From contig JXTB01000124.1 in assembly GCA_002914805.1 (NCBI GenBank), forward strand, positions 712,402 to 776,401: a stretch of DNA of 64,000 nt, read 5' to 3'. Origin of the DNA: Parasponia andersonii (taxonomy: Eukaryota; Streptophyta; Magnoliopsida; Rosales; Cannabaceae). Below the pieces are notes generated by a model. The model searched no databases. It worked only from the letters and a program-made list of their open reading frames with translations, and was not told where the DNA came from. Position numbers and translations under genes: made by a program. Numbering within the stretch: the stretch's first letter is position 1; each line of letters starts with the position of its first letter. Below, one piece after another: positions 11,901-22,310 of the stretch.

Positions 11901-12974
11901 GTGGTTTTAGGTGTCTATAAATCTTCTTCATTCCTTAATGGATCATGCTAAAATTTTTGCAGGCCACATCCAAATGAATGCTCTGGTGGTGATCTTGATG
12001 GGGACTTGTTTTTCATAAGTTGGGATAGTGGTCTCATCCCACCTCGAACTACAACCGCCATGGACTACATTGGTCGGAGACCTCGTATAATGGCTCATGA
12101 TGTGACTATAGAGGTAATCTTAAAGCTTACGTAGAAATCCTTGAAACTTGATAGGTTATAAATTTCTAAGAAAAAGTTTTCTATTTGGTTTTGCCTGAAC
12201 TTGCAGGAAATTCAAAAGTTCTTCGTTGATTACATGATCAACGACACACTGGGTACCATCTCTACTGCCCACTTAGTACATGCTGACCGTGAACCAGATA
12301 AAGCCTTTAGCGAAAAATGCCTGCAGTTGGCAACTTTGCACTCCATGGCTGTCGACTTTGCGAAGACTGGCGCACCTGCCGAAATGCCAAAGGTTTTAAA
12401 ACCAAGGGAGTTTCCAGATTTCATGGAGAGGCTAGACAAGCCCAGGTACATCTCCAATGGGGTACTGGGACAATTATACCACGCAACGGTCAGCTCAAAA
12501 ATGCAAGAATGTTCAAACTTAGTTTGGTCAGAGGAGATTGCTCAAGCAATTTATGATCGAGATCTTGAAGTGAGTGGTTTTGAGGAATTCATTGCGACTG
12601 CGGAGAGCCACAGAGACATGTACATGGATAAGTTGAGTGGCATAATGAACCGCTATGGAGTGGAGACTGAGGATGAGGTACTGACGGGCAATTTCCGAAA
12701 GCGTGCAGCCTATCTGCAGCATGACAACAGGAGATATGGTGACACCAAGGACCGGATTCTGCTGTCGTTGAAGAATCTGCACAGTGAGGCCAGAGGATGG
12801 TTTAAGAACAGCTGTGAAGTGCAGAATCACCAGCAGATGGCCTCAGCGTGGTATCATGTGACTTACCACCCTGACTTTTTCCACAAAAGTAAGAACTGCT
12901 TGAGCTTTCCATGGATCAAAGGTGATATTTTGCTCAACATAAAATCTCTGAGCAGCCGAAGAACTCGGCCTTAG
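8978..12974 (+). CDS. RDR2: RNA-dependent RNA polymerase 2 (RDR2)
   Basis: Four exons join in frame: 8978-9529, 9612-11512, 11963-12113, 12207-12974, giving 1123 aa, close to the usual RDR2 length (about 1130). Introns are GT-AG. RDR2 copies Pol IV transcripts into double-stranded RNA, the substrate for 24-nt siRNAs that direct DNA methylation; it acts in the nucleus. The N-terminus is the RRM-like fold of this clade (about residues 10-90, with VRVTNIPHTA and the AYDDI..RPIDPR stretch). The polymerase domain follows, with SDGIGKIS, the RYGGYKGV region and the catalytic loop GGDLDGD at about residues 826-832. The three Asp of DLDGD are intact. DLDGD, not DFDGD, marks the RDR1/2/6 (alpha) clade, and the N-terminus points to RDR2 within it. 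The first ATG of a C/T-rich leader was chosen; in-frame ATGs follow at codons 3 and 6. Intron 2 has a run of about 13 C. No frameshift or lost key residue was seen. Confidence 0.95.
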
Positions 12975-15211
12975 AACTATTTTTTTCTTGTAGCCGATCT
13001 TGCATATAGAACAATCAAGTTTCTTTTCTTGTTTTATAAATATGCACTGATCATGTCGTCGTCACGTTATGAGATCATTTTGTCTAGCACCTGGTCCTGT
13101 CGTGTACATGAGCTTTCGCCATGGTCCAGTTGCTTATTGTAAACAGGGTTGATCCCATAAGGTGAATTCAAGGGTTAAATTTGTAAATCTCCAAACCTAA
13201 TGTGTAGTTCAAATTCAGAATTATAATCTACCAGTTATTGAAGTGTAGGAAGTAAGAAACTTGTTAACTACATGTTCTCCGTATCTACGTACTCAAAAGT
13301 AAATGTCTTGTCGTTTTTGGCGTACAGGCCCAACAACATATTGAACATGTCGTTTAATAAGTATCGTTTGTCTTTCCAAAATGACTAATTTGTGATCATA
13401 AAAGACGTCGTTCTATCTTTCTAGGTCGAAAGATGAAAAAATGGAATTCCTCCAGAAAACTATGCGCCATGAGTCCTTATATATCCAGAGACATGTTTAT
13501 ATAGCCTAAAACGACATGTCAATTGTGTTCTATACATAGATTACGTGTCGTTTTCTATTTCAAGTTGTCTTCTCCTTTACGAGATCGTTGTGTGCAAACT
13601 CTTGGTCGGTTAAGTTAACTTTTAAAATCGTTTTGCAATAGCAAGTACTGATAGATGTTTAACTTATCTAGTCCTTTTTGCGTCTACAAATGTCATATTA
13701 TATATTATCCAATGTACACGCAAGAAAACAATATCAGCATGGCTTGCACGTTCTGTGTTTATTTATTTATTTTTAAACAATTGACCACGCTTGTTCACTT
13801 TACTATGTGGTAAAGATAAGCAGCATTCAACATGAAGTTCATTGTCATTACCAGACAAAAAAAATATTAAAAAATATCTAAAAGAAATGTTGATACGATA
13901 TAGTGGACCACTACTATCCTTAAAAATCAATGAAAATTAAAGCACTGAAAAAGGGTCACACTGCGTCACTGCCGAAAATTGGATCAATTAAGTAAAGCTG
14001 TCATATTCTCATCACAGAAAGATAAAAAGGAAAACAAACTTTTAACAAAACAAAATATAAGAGAGAGAAGTAGACGTGCTTATTTAGGCGATTTGGAGGA
14101 AATAGAATCGTGCATCAAACTAAATAAGTTAAACTCTAAGCGTTTTTCACAGTCAAGTAGAGTGGTTTTGTGGTAAAAATTAGTGTGTGTAAAGTCGTTA
14201 TCACGCGTTTGAGTGTTAGATAATTTTTTTCGACATTTTAAATGTGAAAAACCTGTTGAAACACTTGAAACATTTATAATAGAATTGAACGAAATAAATA
14301 TGGACTGATCAAAATATTGTTGCATTTAGATGTTCTAATAAAGAAAAAGAGAAACTTGAGATTTAAAGATAATGATTAAAGAATGAATTAATCTATCTTT
14401 TTTCATTTGTCCAAGAGAAATACCATGGCCACTAAAGTCTACTGCTATTAACCAATCTCAACCGTTGACAATGGCACAACCCTTGCTAGTATTTCTCTTA
14501 GTCTAAAATCTGAAGCAATCAATGGAATAAATCTTGTACAAGAATGATCATTTCATTCCAATATATATTCCTACAAACCAAACATAAGATGAAAGATCGA
14601 AAGCTGTCACCCTTTGGAGCGTTGGGAGCAATTTAGTCCAATCTCTAATTGTATCTTCCAAGGGAGCTAAAATCTAATCATTCATAATAACCAATATTAA
14701 AGGGTTGCTGATCAACCAAGAAAGTGTAGAGCCCACGTTCGATATTTTTCTTCCTTCCTTTCCCCCCCTCTAAATTGACAATTTCAACAAAACGACACTA
14801 AACATAATTATGTGTACATATTCATTTCCCCACATCTTTATTATCACCAATTAAATTAAGCAACGCCAATAATAACGCAAACTTGCAAATATCAATCTTC
14901 TTCAAATAACACCATTTCTCATCCTCGTCATCTTCCTCTCGCTATCTTTGTACAGAAACAAAATTATTAAAATCAAAACAAAAAATCATATCTATATACT
15001 TAAAAAAAAATTAAAAAGGAAAAAAAATAAAAATAAAAAAAAAAAAAAAGAAAAAAGACAAGTTTACAATTAAAGAAAAGTGAGAGCGCGCCGTCACTTG
15101 ACGTCACCGAGTCAACCTTCCAGCTCATACAGTGGACTTATCAGCGCTTAGCCGTTACGCACCTCCAGCGCATGTTAGCCATCACGGCGCATTTCTTATT
15201 TTTAATTATTT
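12975..15211. other. Intergenic sequence between RDR2 and the 15.2-kb gene
   Basis: No gene seen. The first 100-200 bp must hold the RDR2 3' UTR. Between 13300 and 13560 the words CGTCGTTT and ACGACATGTC recur, without forming a clear repeat. An A-rich run lies at 15000-15055. The last 130 bp are GC-richer and are treated separately. Confidence 0.5.
15080..15211. promoter_or_regulatory. GC-richer block with TGACGTCA palindrome next to the 15.2-kb gene stop
   Basis: Immediately beyond the stop of the minus-strand gene the sequence stays GC-rich for about 130 bp and contains TGACGTCA (15099-15106), the classic bZIP/TGA-factor palindrome. It most likely forms the 3' UTR of that gene. Whether the palindrome is functional is unknown. 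Confidence 0.35.
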
Positions 15212-15739
15212 TCACGCGTATACCGCCACGTCTTTACCCGACTCTGCTACACCCACCACCGACTTAGCCTGAATCGGACCCGAGCCCGAGCCCAAAACGG
15301 GAGCGTACCGGGTCGAGAAATCGCGGAACCCGCCGTACTCCTCTTCCACTAAATTACCGTTATGCCCCGGTCCTTCGTCGAAATTCAGGGAGTAACTCAA
15401 GGGGTCGTACTGGAATTTCCCGTGCCGGTTTCCGCCACCGCCAGCGCTTCTGTTCCTGTTCAGCCGGCGAATGAAAGTCTTCCACCTGGGTCCGGCGACG
15501 ATCTCCGACCACTCCCGGAGCTTCTTGAAAGCTCGAACCCCCCGGGTCCACCAGTGGTCGCTATGGACGGCCCGGATCCGCTCCCACCAGACCAATCCGA
15601 CGGGGGAGGATCGGCGCGACCTACAACAGGGGAAACAGAAGCAGGAGCAGCGCGTGTTGGCCAGGAGCGCGTTGGTTCTTCCTTCTCCGTACGATTCAGG
15701 ATCGCCCCGGGTCATCTTATCCGGGTCGTGCTCCGCCAT
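15212..15739 (-). CDS. Plant protein of unknown function, single exon
   Basis: One uninterrupted frame of 175 aa in a GC-rich block that stands out from AT-rich surroundings, preceded on the minus strand by a (GA/CT)n leader. I recognise it as a type of small plant-conserved protein but not one with an assigned role. Features: an acidic/polar start; a cysteine cluster CSCFCFPCC at residues 31-39 that could be palmitoylated or bind metal; a Trp/basic segment (WWERIR, WWTRGVRAFKKLREW, residues 51-77); GPRWKTFIRRLNR (83-95); a Gly-rich linker; and KFQYDPLSYSLNFDEG (108-123). No signal peptide or membrane helix is evident. The minus-strand frame is preferred over overlapping plus-strand frames because only it gives this composed Trp/Arg pattern; the plus frames are low-complexity Pro/Ser/Gly. 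No function is assigned. Confidence 0.82.
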   Translation of the reverse strand: MAEHDPDKMTRGDPESYGEGRTNALLANTRCSCFCFPCCRSRRSSPVGLVWWERIRAVHSDHWWTRGVRAFKKLREWSEIVAGPRWKTFIRRLNRNRSAGGGGNRHGKFQYDPLSYSLNFDEGPGHNGNLVEEEYGGFRDFSTRYAPVLGSGSGPIQAKSVVGVAESGKDVAVYA

Positions 15740-15800
15740 GGATGATACGGACTAGGAGTTTCCACTGAGCTTAGGAGATAGAGACGTTTTCGGAACCTTC

Positions 15801-15835
<35 letters not shown>

Positions 15836-15850
15836 TCTTTTCCTCCGGTA
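15740..15850 (-). promoter_or_regulatory. 5' leader with (GA/CT)n tract
   Basis: Directly upstream of the 175-aa gene, a CT run at 15803-15832 (GA on the plus-to-minus reading) lies 65-95 bp before the ATG. GA/CT tracts in this position are common in plant core promoters and leaders. Confidence 0.5.
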
Positions 15851-16349
15851 ATCAGCCGTAAATAAACGTGTGAAGGTATGAAGGGTTGTAACGGAAACAT
15901 CAAGCGACCGGGAAATACCGGTTTCGAATTCGATATTATTTATTGTTGTTACATTTTTTTTCTTTTTTTTTTAAACTTTTTTTGTTTTGTTTTTTAAAAA
16001 ATAAAGTATTCGTGCACACGTGACTTGTATCATTTTCTTGTCACGAGTATCATGCATTAATAATACTACGAGACCTAGCTCATTATAGATATACATGTGT
16101 GGTTTTCAATTGTAGTTAATTTTTTTTTATCTTTTTGTGGTTTTTCTTTTAAACCGTTAGATTATCGATATAATAATTATCGTAATTTGACTAATTAAAA
16201 AATAATAACAATAAATATTTAATTTTTAATATTTTTTTTATTTATTTATTATAAAAAATATATGTGACTAATTTAAATTGATCAAAATAATTTTATAGGT
16301 AAAAAAATACCTATCAAATTAGTACCCTATGTATGCAAACAAAAAAAAA

Positions 16350-16575
16350 TCTCTTTAGTTCCTCGTTTTTCTCTGAATCAAATGATAGAACGAGTATTTA
16401 TGAAACAAAAAATAATAGCTAGGGACGTTAACTTCTAATAATATAATAGCCAAGTTGATATATATATATATATAATCTTTTTAGTTTCCTCGTTTTTCTC
16501 TGAAGTATTTATGAAACAAAAAATAACACCTAGGGATGTTTTGTTAACTTCTAATAATATATTAGGCAAGCTGAC
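16350..16575. repeat. Direct duplication, about 130-bp spacing
   Basis: Two diverged copies (about 16350-16456 and 16478-16575) share CTCGTTTTTCTCTGAA, GTATTTATGAAACAAAAAAT, CTAGGGA and GTTAACTTCTAATAATAT in the same order, with indels. A (TA)n run separates them. Confidence 0.75.
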
Positions 16576-17010
16576 GTAACTTACGTAGATCGAGGTGCAG
16601 AATATATATGTATATATTTGTTATGCAATTTTTATTTGAGTATTAATGAAATATATATTTTTTTAAAAAGAACGTATTATAAATTTAGCTATTGAATTTT
16701 CATGTCTCCTTTTTCCTTTTTTCTTTTTTTTTTTCGAGCTATGTTTTTGTCTTAGTATTAGACTTGAACTTTTAGATGTCATATTCCACAATGTAATTTT
16801 TTTTGGGTCACTTTTAACTCCTAAACTATGACTTTTAAATTAAGATAAAAGCACAATCTGAGTTCTACATCTTAAACAATTAAGGGTTAAGAAGCGAAAT
16901 ACCATATTTTAAGATACATAATTAAAGTTGACAATACTTTTAACACTCGTTATTAATTATTAGTTTCCGCTACTAAATTTCTTCTTTACAATTGTTCTAA
17001 AACGAGTTAA

Positions 17011-17066
17011 CCAACAAACAAAACAATTGTGGTACAAAACCAACAAATAAAACAATTGTGGTATAA
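17011..17066. repeat. Short tandem duplication, about 30 bp
   Basis: Two adjacent copies of CCAACAAA.AAAACAATTGTGGTA, differing by single bases. Confidence 0.7.
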
Positions 17067-17249
17067 ATTAAAACAAAAAACAATTGGTGAATAGAAATAA
17101 TAATTTGGTCTAACAAGCGGTACTGGTCTAATATTTTTTAACCTTAACAGTCATGGACTAAAATGAGATTGATTCCTAAAATGAGGGGATGAAGTAGAAT
17201 ATAAGCATATTTATATTTTTTTCAAAAAATAATGAGCTGAATAAGCCTC

Positions 17250-17660
17250 TATGGAGAATCAACCTGTACTTCCGGTAGTCGGTAATTACTAGTTGCTGGA
17301 GTATGGCGAAGATGGAAGGGTATAATAGTAATTTGAGGAACCGGTTCGGGCCGTGGCAATGGGGAAGGTATGGGTTTTGGGTTGGGCCTTTTGGCGGCGA
17401 TTGTTTAATGAGAGAAGGATCTGGCGCTTCGCGGGCATCGGAGGCCAGGGAGACATGTGTCCTGGCTGAGGTGTAAATTTAACCAACGAGAAATTTGGTG
17501 GGGCCATGGCATAAATGGACGGTGATTAGCGAATCCATGAATCAAAGAGGGTCCACAAGTGCACCCATAGTTTCTGTTGTAGTGGGTCCCACATGGGACT
17601 GCCAGCACATCTTAACCTCATGGGGTACGATTGGGATTATTCCATTTCGGTTTCCAATAA
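17250..17660. promoter_or_regulatory. GC-rich, TCP-motif-containing block without an assigned gene
   Basis: This 400-bp block is much less AT-rich than its surroundings. It contains GTGGGTCCCAC (17582-17592), an exact match to the palindromic TCP-factor motif GTGGGNCCCAC, plus nearby GGGTCCAC and GGGGCCATGG words. Short frames on both strands (60-72 codons) show no domain and I do not call a protein. A distal promoter of a neighbour or an unannotated transcript is possible. Confidence 0.35.
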
Positions 17661-19907
17661 ACTTGCTTTTAAGGTAGATGGATAATAATTGGCCATAGAG
17701 AAAGTGGACTAATGTATAATAATTATTTCCTTTTTTTAGACCTTTTTCTTTTCCTTATTGAATATTTTATTTTATTAGTTTGGATTTTTACGGCAGGTAA
17801 ATAAAACTCTATTCCTTTTGCACTTTCAATAATTTATAAAGTAATCTATCTTTTTTGCGAGTCTAACTTACGTAAGGCACAATGATTTTTTCGAAATTAT
17901 TTTTCAGAATGATTTTTTAAGAGTGTCATACCAACAATAACTATTAATCATACCAGTGAGAACAAATTAAACTGAGTGGTACTTTTGGTAATGGTCTTTT
18001 TTTCTTGCTACTATTTTTTTAATTTAAGAAAAAAAAAAACTACTATATAACTAATGTTTTTTCAGCTAAGTGCTATCCCCAATTACAATAATATGGTTAT
18101 TATTCTGACTACTGATTCTCGAAAAATAGGCCGTATTTCTAAAAATTAATCACAAAAACATCATTTTAGAAAAATAGGGTCTTATTTCTGTCCATTTCCC
18201 CAAGCCTACTACCTTCATCATCACCCCCCCTAAAAAAAAAAAAGAAAAATACTACCACTATTAGAATGATATTTTCCTTTCAATTTATAATTGGTCGGAA
18301 TATGTTAATGCAAATTCATTCAACTCCAATATTTTGTCATTTTTACGTCCAAAGTCGAATACGCAACGACCCAAACCAATTGACACTATATGAAATGTGA
18401 CAATTTGTGTTTTGCCTATATACCGTTAACCCTCAAAATTGGAACCAGCACAAGCTGCAAAAAAATTGGTTGGCGTGTTTAAAAAATGCCACTAACAAGT
18501 CCTAACAATGTGATTAGTGACCGAATCTTTACAACCACAGACACATTAGGTCAATTTCAGCTGAGATTTGATGGCACTGGCAGCTGGATTGGCGTGTTCA
18601 AAATGTGCATCATTATGCGGTTGTGTAAAGAATTGTTACTTGGTTTATGTTAGTTTTTTCAATAATTGCGTTTAAGGGTAGTTCAGTAATTAAGAAAAAT
18701 TCATGATTAGTGATATACATAAAGTTTCAGTATTACATTATTGTCTCTGATAACTATATTTCATGTGTCAATCACTGCCCACTAATATAATTGAGTCCCA
18801 CATTTGCTTGACGCCTAGCACTACATTTACCTTCTAAAATTGCTCTCTTTTAAATATACGCAACTAGAGTCTTGAAGTAGGATTCTGATTCCTTGGCACC
18901 TTGGCTTATGTATCAGACCAAATCTAGTTCAACATGCTCTTCTTCAAGTATGCTTCCCTAAAACTTCAGCATATTAGTGTTTTTCCTTCTCTCTTCAGTC
19001 ATTTTCTCTTCTGATACATCAGAAAATTTTTGTGCCTATTGCAGCAGCTTATGGGCCACTGAAGATTTCTAATCATAAAAAAAGTAGTTGCTAAGGACTT
19101 GCAGCCTCTTTTTCATCAATTCAAGGGCTTCCTAAGCCAAATCCCAGATAAGTTCCAATCACATTCCTAAAACCAGTTCTAGTAGAAATTCCTTAACAAA
19201 CCTATTTTTTTATAGTTTATCAATCCATGGTTCTACCTGATTACAAGTTACAACATAACACAGTATTCTGCTTACTTGTTTGATGATTATTTTATATCAT
19301 TGGAAGCTATCCATAATTTGGATTTAATTGTAGCTAGCCCAACTAAATCCAAAATGGGTGTTGTATCATCACAAACATAGCAGAGAAACTCAGGAATGAA
19401 ATTGTTAGAACTTTTCACAATTAAGTGTCAAAATACCAAAAAAGATGAAATGGAAGTTTAAAGCATTTCATGAGTCTTAACACACCCGTTATGGCTCACG
19501 TCCTATATATTTTCTCAATATAATACGTTATCCCTGAAAAGTTAGTGTAAGAAAATGAAGAAATGCATAGCTCCATAGAATATGTAAGATGAAATGAAAG
19601 TTTAAAGCATTTCGTGAGTAGTAACACCCATTATGATTCACTTCCTATATCAGTATATCTTATCTCAATATGATCCCTGAAAAGTCTGAGAAAGAACATG
19701 AAGAAATGGATAACTGCATAGCATATATGAGACTGAAGAAACATTATAATCCCATAAAAGTACTCTTCAGAATCAAAACATCAACCAAACATAGGTAAGT
19801 CCAGAAGCAAAGATTTTCACACAAACGACATTAACAGGAACAGACGACTTAGCTAGAAATTAAGATATCTACTAATAGAAACCTAGCATATAAGTGAAAA
19901 TTCACCA
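17661..19907. other. Intergenic sequence
   Basis: No gene seen. It holds AT-rich spacer, the duplication at 19443-19730, and presumably the 3' UTR of the next minus-strand gene in its last 100-200 bp. Confidence 0.5.
19443..19730. repeat. Tandem duplication, about 145-bp unit, two diverged copies
   Basis: Copy one (about 19443-19587) and copy two (about 19588-19730) share GATGAAATG.AAGTTTAAAGCATTTC, TGAGT..TAACAC, CACCCRTTATG, TCTCAATATRAT, CCCTGAAAAGT and GAAGAAATG in order. The copies differ by scattered substitutions and small indels. They lie just downstream of the NFD2-like gene. Confidence 0.8.
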
Positions 19908-20939
19908 TTAAGAAGCAAGAGCCTCTCCAGCTTTACCACCGTGAACAGCCCAGAAGACTGTTCCGGCATCATCAGACTTTCCAGTATCAATAGCAATGGC
20001 GCCAAAGATTGCCCGAAAAGCTCCACAGACAACAGAAGGAGTGGAAGAATTGGTCCTACTCCTGTCAGAAACTCTTACTACCTTCGGTAATCCCAACCGA
20101 GTCCCATCCCTGGCACAAGAAGTTTCCACCTTGGAGATATCAGTTACACGAGCGGTCAAATCTTTTGCGGAAATATCAATGTCATTTTGGATGTAGTGCA
20201 GAGAGGCTGAGGTTTCGATGAGACTAGCACCCAAAAGGCTCAATGCCCTGTTGTTCTCTTCCGAAAACGATGAGTGGGTCATGGCCCGCCGGAGCAGACC
20301 AGTGCTCTGGAAATTGTACCTAATGAAGAATAAAATGTCCAAAATTTTCCTTCAATTTCCTACATTTTCCACAGACCCAAACAGAGATAGTGATGCAGAA
20401 CACAAAGACAAGTGAGAGTGGAAAATGTTAAAAGAGAAACAGGGTATGCATAAAAATCGTTCAAAATTTTCTTTCGCATTTCCTAGAGTTTTCCCCGGAA
20501 AGGAACCAAAACAAAAATAAAAAGGGTATGCATAAAAATCGTTCAAAATTTTCTTTCTTATTTCCTAGAGTTTTCCCGGGAACCAAATAAAGATAGTGAT
20601 ACATAAAACAAAGGCACGAGAAATGAAAGTGGAAAAAAAGAAAAAGGGTAGAGATCAACCATACCCAATCTGCTTCTGGAGGATTTCGAGGGCTTTTGAG
20701 AATGAGGAGGAGGGTTCGGAGCTCTGGTGGCGGAGTTGCGACTCCGGGTCTCCCTGGACAAAACCATTCACATAAACATACAGAGAGAGAAACGACAATT
20801 AGAGAAGGACAAGAAAGTATGAAAATAAAGAAAATGATTTTGAGGGTTTAAGAATAAAACGAAGAGAAGTTACCCGAAATTGAGGAAGGATTGCCAAAAC
20901 GACAATGGTGATGAAGATCGTGAAACGAGGGAGTAGCAT
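19908..20939 (-). CDS. NFD2: RNase III-like protein, NFD2 type
   Basis: Three minus-strand exons join in frame: 20874-20939, 20665-20753, 19908-20319, giving 188 aa, close to Arabidopsis NUCLEAR FUSION DEFECTIVE 2. Splice sites are GT-AG and both junctions restore conserved residues (LQKQIG|YNFQSTGLLRRA). Residues 1-22 are hydrophobic (MLLPRFTIFITIVVLAILPQ) and look like a signal peptide or membrane anchor. The RNase III-like domain starts near residue 44, with HSSFSEENNRALSLLG, then DISAKDLTARV, CARDGTRLGLPKVVRVS and CGAFRAIFGAIAIDTGKSDDA. The active RNase III signature (N-E-R-L-E-F-L-G-D type) is degenerate here: the acidic residues are Ser and Ala, so cleavage activity is unlikely. In Arabidopsis, NFD2 is tied to karyogamy; the exact function is unknown. 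The chosen ATG is the one giving the hydrophobic leader. Confidence 0.88.
20339..20640. repeat. Tandem repeats filling intron 2 of the NFD2-like gene
   Basis: Intron 2 (20320-20664) is built largely of related units. AGGGTATGCATAAAAATCGT followed by TCAAAATTTTCTTTC, ATTTCCTAGAGTTTTCCC occurs at 20441 and again at 20523 (82-bp spacing). A third, more diverged unit covers about 20339-20440 and shares AAATTTTCCTT, ATTTCC, AGATAGTGATRC and the GTGGAAAA end. Confidence 0.82.
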
Positions 20940-21204
20940 TTTTCAGTCGTTTTTCTCTTCTGGGCTTTCTTTGGTGTGATGAAATGGGCTATGGATGTCT
21001 GGCCTGAGAAGAGAAGAAAGTTGAGGAAAACCTAAGAATGCTTTTCCTTTTCGGGGAGAATAATGGGTATATTGACTTAAGAGTGTCTTAAGAGCTAAGA
21101 GTCAAACACACAGACTGAGTCACGTTTGTAGTACGGCTAACCTATGCACCGGATGCTTTTAAATAGTTGACGAGTTTTCTCTCTTTTTTTTTTTCACTCG
21201 ATAA

Positions 21205-21242
<38 letters not shown>

Positions 21243-22310
21243 CGTTCTCCAGATTACAAATACTGCTAGGGTTCGACGCAACTTCCAGTAGAATAAACTT
21301 GTAATAGAGCTTGCGTAAATTCTATAGTAATAGACGGTCCTGATATAACAATTGCGTCTTATATCAGTATCTCACATCATATAGTAGTATTTCTTGATCG
21401 ATACTGTTTAAAAGTTGACAAAATTAGTATCTACAATAAATTGGATCGTTATTTTCGTGAAAAATTAAACGTGTTTTCTCGCAATTTTTTTTTTTTCCCA
21501 TTTTGGAGCTTGAACGCACGTGAAACTGACAAGCAAGATTGTGCTAAATTGTACACTATCATATGGTAACACGGGGACCTCTCTTGTTGTGAAGACCAAC
21601 CAAAATGATTATTGGAGCGTCCAAGAGACGAGTTTCAAATTTCTTTCAACTTACCATTAAGTTTTCAGCCCCATGAAATTGAGAGAATGCTCCATTATAA
21701 GGGTCAAGACTAACTATAATCAGTTAGCTCTATCTACTGGGCTCATTTCAAAGCATTTTATGGGAAACTTGGTGATCGGATGATTCTAACCCTCAGCCTT
21801 TTTAGTAGTCTTTAACTCATAAACAAAATGCATTGAATAGGGAAACGTAAGAAATCTTGTGAAGATATTAGATTGTGTGGGAAGTTTGCATGGCCATTGA
21901 GACATGTTAAGAAAGAATAACTATAACTCTATCATCTTCCAGAAAAGAATGATTTTACGTAAGAGCAAAGAGAATCCACATGTACAAACTAATGATGCTC
22001 TTGTATATCTAAACACTAACTACAGTAAAATCCGAGCCTGTAAAGCTGCAAGTTAAATAAATGCCCACTTACTGACGGTTTACAACTAAAAGATGAAGTA
22101 CTTGTAAGCTACTAGTGACACAACCAACCACTGTACTTCCTCGTACTCATCTTCTCTTCTGATGAAACCCGGAATTGCACAATCCAACTCTCACCAACAA
22201 CGAATATGTTAGTATCAGAAAGCAAGTAGTTAATCGTCGTCAAGGCTGCTGTACAAAGACCACCGTGCTTCCCCATCAAACTCGGTACACGAATAGAGCC
22301 AGCTTGCTTC
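20940..22310. other. Spacer between the NFD2-like and TPS genes
   Basis: The first part is upstream sequence of the NFD2-like gene and the last part the TPS 3' region. No additional gene is seen. A (TA)n microsatellite lies at 21209-21242. Confidence 0.55.
21209..21242. repeat. (TA)n microsatellite
   Basis: Uninterrupted TA dinucleotides of about 34 bp. Confidence 0.95.

Larger units (their letters stand above)
15851..17249. other. AT-rich intergenic sequence with local duplications
   Basis: No gene seen. It contains the two direct duplications listed separately and short TA runs. Confidence 0.5.

Noticed and set aside
13300..13560. Recurring CGTCGTTT / ACGACATGTC words
   Set aside because: Suggestive of MULE-type ends, but I could not pair them into a consistent terminal inverted repeat or find a target duplication.
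15362..15745. 127-codon plus-strand frame opposite the 175-aa gene
   Set aside because: Low-complexity Pro/Ser/Gly translation of the antisense strand of a better-supported GC-rich gene; kept only as a remark on possible antisense transcription.
17289..17677. Three short frames in the GC-rich block near 17.4 kb
   Set aside because: 60-72 codons each, on both strands, with no domain and no splice pattern; more consistent with regulatory DNA.
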